Source of the DNA: DASVXQ01 sp046727955
Lineage (GTDB): Bacteria; Actinomycetota; CALGFH01
Assembly (NCBI GenBank): GCA_046727955.1
Contig: JBKPDO010000374.1
Coordinates: 1-5,528 of the forward strand
Direction of reading: 5' to 3'
Length of the DNA: 5,528 nt
The notes beneath the pieces are model-generated. The model ran no database searches. It was not told the DNA's origin and saw nothing but the letters and a program-made list of their open reading frames with translations. This document shows positions 4,047-5,528 of the stretch, one piece after another; position 1 is the stretch's first letter; every line of letters begins with the position of its first letter. The position numbers were made by a program, and so were the translations under genes.

Positions 4047-5318
4047 ATGCGAATCGCCGTGGTCGGCAGCGGTGCGCGCGAGCACGTCCTGGTCGAGGCG
4101 CTCGCGACCCATCCGGACGTGGAGCGCCTGTTCGCCGTGCCCGGCAACGCCGGCACGGCTGCCCGCGCCGAGAACGTGGCGGGCATCGGCGCCACCGACG
4201 CCGACGCGCTGGCCGGGTTCGCGGAGCGGGAGAGCGTCGACCTGACCGTGATCGGCCCGGAGGCGCCGCTGGTCGCCGGCGTCGCCGACCACTTCCTGGA
4301 CCGCGGGCTGGCGGTCTTCGGCCCCACCGCCGCCGCGGCCCAGATCGAAGGCTCGAAGGCGTTCGCCAAGGACGTCATGGCCGCGGCCAGGGTGCCGACG
4401 GCCCGGGCCGAGGTGTTCAGCGACCCGGCCGAGGCGGTGCGAGCGCTCGACGGCTTCGGGCCGCCGTGGGTGATCAAGGCCGACGGGCTCGCGGCCGGGA
4501 AGGGCGTGACGGTGACCTCCGATCCGGCCGCCGCCCGGGCCGCGGTCGAGGCGGCCCTGGTCAACCGCGTGCACGGTGAGGCGGGCGCGCGGATCCTGCT
4601 GGAGGAGCACCTGGACGGCCCGGAGGCCAGCCTGTTCGCGCTGAGCGACGGCCGCACGGTGGTGCCGCTGGCGCCCGCGCGCGATTACAAGCGCGTGGAC
4701 GACGGCGACCGCGGGCCGAACACCGGCGGGATGGGCGCCTATTCGCCGCTGCCCGACATGCCGGAGTCGCTGGTGGACGAGGTCCGCTTCACCATCCTGG
4801 AGCCGACCGTGGCGGAGCTCGCCGCCCGCGGCATGCGCTACCAGGGCCTGCTGTACGCCGGGCTGGCGCTCACTTCGCGAGGGCCGAAGGTGGTGGAGTT
4901 CAACTGCCGCTTCGGCGACCCGGAGGCGCAGGTGGTCGTGCCCCGACTGGCCAGCGACCTCACCGAGCTGCTGTGGGCCACCGCGGAGGGGGTGCTGGCC
5001 GGGCAGAAGGTCGCCTGGGACCCGCGCGCCTGCGTCACGGTGGTGCTGGCGTCCGGCGGCTACCCCGGGTCCTACCGCCGCGACCTGGAGATCCAGGGGG
5101 TGGAGGAGGCGGAGGCCCTGCCGGACGTGCAGGTGTACCACGCGGGCACGACCCGGGCCGGCGTGGGCGCGCTGCGCACCGCTGGTGGTCGCGTGCTCGC
5201 GGTCACCGCCCTCGGCGGCGACCTCCCGGAGGCGCGTGCCCGCGCCTACGCCGCCGCCGACCTGATCCACTTCGACGGCGTCCACTACCGCCGCGACATC
5301 GCCGCCGCCGCACCCTGA
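4047..5318 (+). CDS. purD: Phosphoribosylamine-glycine ligase (GAR synthetase) PurD (423 aa)
   Basis: PurD attaches glycine to 5-phosphoribosylamine using ATP, the second step of de novo purine synthesis, in the cytoplasm. It is an ATP-grasp enzyme with all domains visible: N-terminal GSGAREH (7-13), IGPEAPLVAGVAD (69-81), FGPTAAAAQIEGSKAFAK (91-108), ATP-grasp VIKADGLAAGKGV (142-154), EEHLDGPEASLFALSDG (186-202), GPNTGGMGAYSP (223-234), metal-binding FNCRFGDPEAQ (285-295), and the C-terminal ASGGYPGSY (335-343). Length is standard. Small departures are Ala for the usual second Gly in GxGGREH, ARDYKR (211-216) where AQDHKR or AQDFKR is usual, and Cys in FNCRFGDPE. None removes a key charged residue, so activity is expected. 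It follows purA by 2 nt and precedes the operon's probable terminator. Confidence 0.97.
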   Translation: MRIAVVGSGAREHVLVEALATHPDVERLFAVPGNAGTAARAENVAGIGATDADALAGFAERESVDLTVIGPEAPLVAGVADHFLDRGLAVFGPTAAAAQIEGSKAFAKDVMAAARVPTARAEVFSDPAEAVRALDGFGPPWVIKADGLAAGKGVTVTSDPAAARAAVEAALVNRVHGEAGARILLEEHLDGPEASLFALSDGRTVVPLAPARDYKRVDDGDRGPNTGGMGAYSPLPDMPESLVDEVRFTILEPTVAELAARGMRYQGLLYAGLALTSRGPKVVEFNCRFGDPEAQVVVPRLASDLTELLWATAEGVLAGQKVAWDPRACVTVVLASGGYPGSYRRDLEIQGVEEAEALPDVQVYHAGTTRAGVGALRTAGGRVLAVTALGGDLPEARARAYAAADLIHFDGVHYRRDIAAAAP

Positions 5319-5329
5319 CATCCACCCGG

Positions 5330-5377
5330 CCGGGGTGCCGACCGGGGTGCCGACCGGGGTGCCGACCGGGGTGCCGA
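5330..5377. repeat. Four perfect 12-bp tandem repeats after purD
   Basis: CCGGGGTGCCGA is repeated exactly four times (starting at 5330, 5342, 5354 and 5366), with a partial, altered fifth unit from 5378 that becomes the first arm of the terminator hairpin. It starts 11 nt after the purD stop. No coding use is credible, although the reverse strand reads as repeated Pro-Val-Gly-Thr in an overlong shadow frame. Identical copies imply recent expansion by slippage, so this is a likely variable-number repeat. Confidence 0.9.
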
Positions 5378-5378
5378 C

Positions 5379-5400
5379 CGGGTGGCCAACTGGCCACCCG
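5379..5400 (+). terminator. Probable intrinsic terminator of the purine operon
   Basis: CGGGTGGCCA (5379-5388) and TGGCCACCCG (5391-5400) are perfect 10-bp inverted repeats separated by AC, giving at least an 8-bp GC-rich stem with a small loop, 60 nt past the purD stop. No T-run follows, which is usual for terminators in GC-rich actinobacteria. The dyad symmetry means it could also stop a transcript from the right. A weaker hairpin, formed by CACCC and GGGTG either side of a GGCC core, lies at about 5323-5337. Confidence 0.65.
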
Positions 5401-5417
5401 TGACCTGCGGCGGCCAG

Positions 5418-5480
5418 CTTGCCGCGTGGATAATACCCATAGCACCCGACCTTGCCGCGTGGGATGCACGTTGCCGCGCG
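5418..5480. repeat. Three copies of a TTGCCGCG motif in the downstream intergenic region
   Basis: CTTGCCGCGTGGAT (5418-5431), CTTGCCGCGTGGGAT (5451-5465) and a third, diverged TTGCCGCGCG (5471-5480) lie in the same direction, 33 and 20 bp apart. The first two share 14 positions, allowing for one extra G. They lie in a region that becomes AT-richer, as promoters here would. They may be binding sites for a regulator of the next gene, or remnants of a repeat. No known box is recognised. Confidence 0.6.
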
Positions 5481-5497
5481 TATTGTTCCACACAAGG

Positions 5498-5503
5498 TAT
5501 AAA
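5498..5503 (+). promoter_or_regulatory. Candidate -10 box (TATAAA) for a gene beyond the window
   Basis: TATAAA within AAGGTATAAAT is the most AT-rich hexamer in the window and resembles a -10 box. TTGCCG (5471-5476) upstream resembles a -35 but is 21 bp away, longer than the usual 17-18. Its direction is uncertain, and no start codon for a rightward gene is visible before 5528. Confidence 0.25.
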
Positions 5504-5528
5504 TCGGTCACCAGAGCAACCTTCGACG

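Larger units (their letters stand above)
5319..5528. other. Intergenic region after purD
   Basis: This 210-bp stretch holds the 12-bp tandem repeat, the terminator-like hairpin, the TTGCCGCG repeat family and an AT-rich end. The only small frame with a start signal is on the minus strand: GTG at 5511 with GAAGG 8 nt upstream. It runs through the repeats into low-complexity sequence and purD antisense, so I do not call it a gene. No tRNA or recognised RNA gene is seen. Confidence 0.6.

Noticed and set aside
5379..5400. Possible insertion-sequence terminal inverted repeat
   Set aside because: The arms are separated by only 2 bp and follow a gene end, which fits a terminator. There is no transposase or target duplication.
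5418..5480. Possible CRISPR remnant
   Set aside because: The units are too short (about 14 bp) and unevenly spaced (33 and 20 bp), the third copy is degraded, and no cas gene is present.
4041..5495. 484-residue open frame on the minus strand opposite purD, extending through the tandem repeat
   Set aside because: It mirrors purD codons in a GC-rich genome. The translation is low-complexity Gly/Arg/His/Val with no family resemblance, and its Pro-Val-Gly-Thr repeats come only from the 12-bp DNA repeat.

Overview
The window is very GC-rich and gene-dense. It is probably a chromosomal segment of an actinobacterium. The evidence is strongly GC-biased third codon positions, an RbpA-type RNA polymerase-binding protein (a family known essentially only from Actinobacteria), and purine-biosynthesis proteins whose motifs read like actinobacterial ones. 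I cannot place the genus; nothing looks like a plasmid, phage or insertion sequence.

Layout: (1) Positions 1-198 are a non-coding leader with two very GC-rich hairpin or repeat units, probably the 3' end of an upstream transcript, and a candidate -10 box placed so that the next gene may be leaderless. (2) Positions 199-492 (+) encode a 97-residue membrane protein of unknown function. (3) Positions 470-694 (-) encode a 74-residue RbpA-like protein. It is convergent with the membrane gene and the two overlap by 23 bp. (4) Positions 695-829 are a divergent regulatory region. It holds candidate promoters in both directions, an 11-bp hairpin and a near-consensus Shine-Dalgarno. (5) Positions 830-1732 (+) encode a DhnA/FbaB-type class I fructose-bisphosphate aldolase. 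(6) Positions 1737-2705 (+) encode an EamA/DMT transporter that starts 4 nt after the aldolase stop and ends in a Gly-Arg-Pro repeat tail. (7) Positions 2749-4044 (+) encode PurA and 4047-5318 (+) encode PurD, separated by 2 nt. (8) Positions 5319-5528 are intergenic, with four perfect 12-bp tandem repeats, a strong terminator-like hairpin, three copies of a TTGCCGCG motif and an AT-rich stretch that may be the promoter of a gene beyond the window.

The four genes at 830-5318 are co-oriented and tightly spaced, so they are probably one transcription unit or two. They join central carbon metabolism (aldolase) with purine synthesis: PurD is the second step of the de novo pathway and PurA the first committed step from IMP to AMP. 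The transporter's substrate is unknown, although its position suggests export of a related metabolite. The least ordinary parts are the minimal RbpA-like protein with an altered zinc knuckle, its convergent overlap with a membrane gene, the hairpin just before the aldolase ribosome-binding site, and the layered repeats after purD. Most of the window is otherwise conventional housekeeping sequence, and I do not see a clear new multi-gene system.
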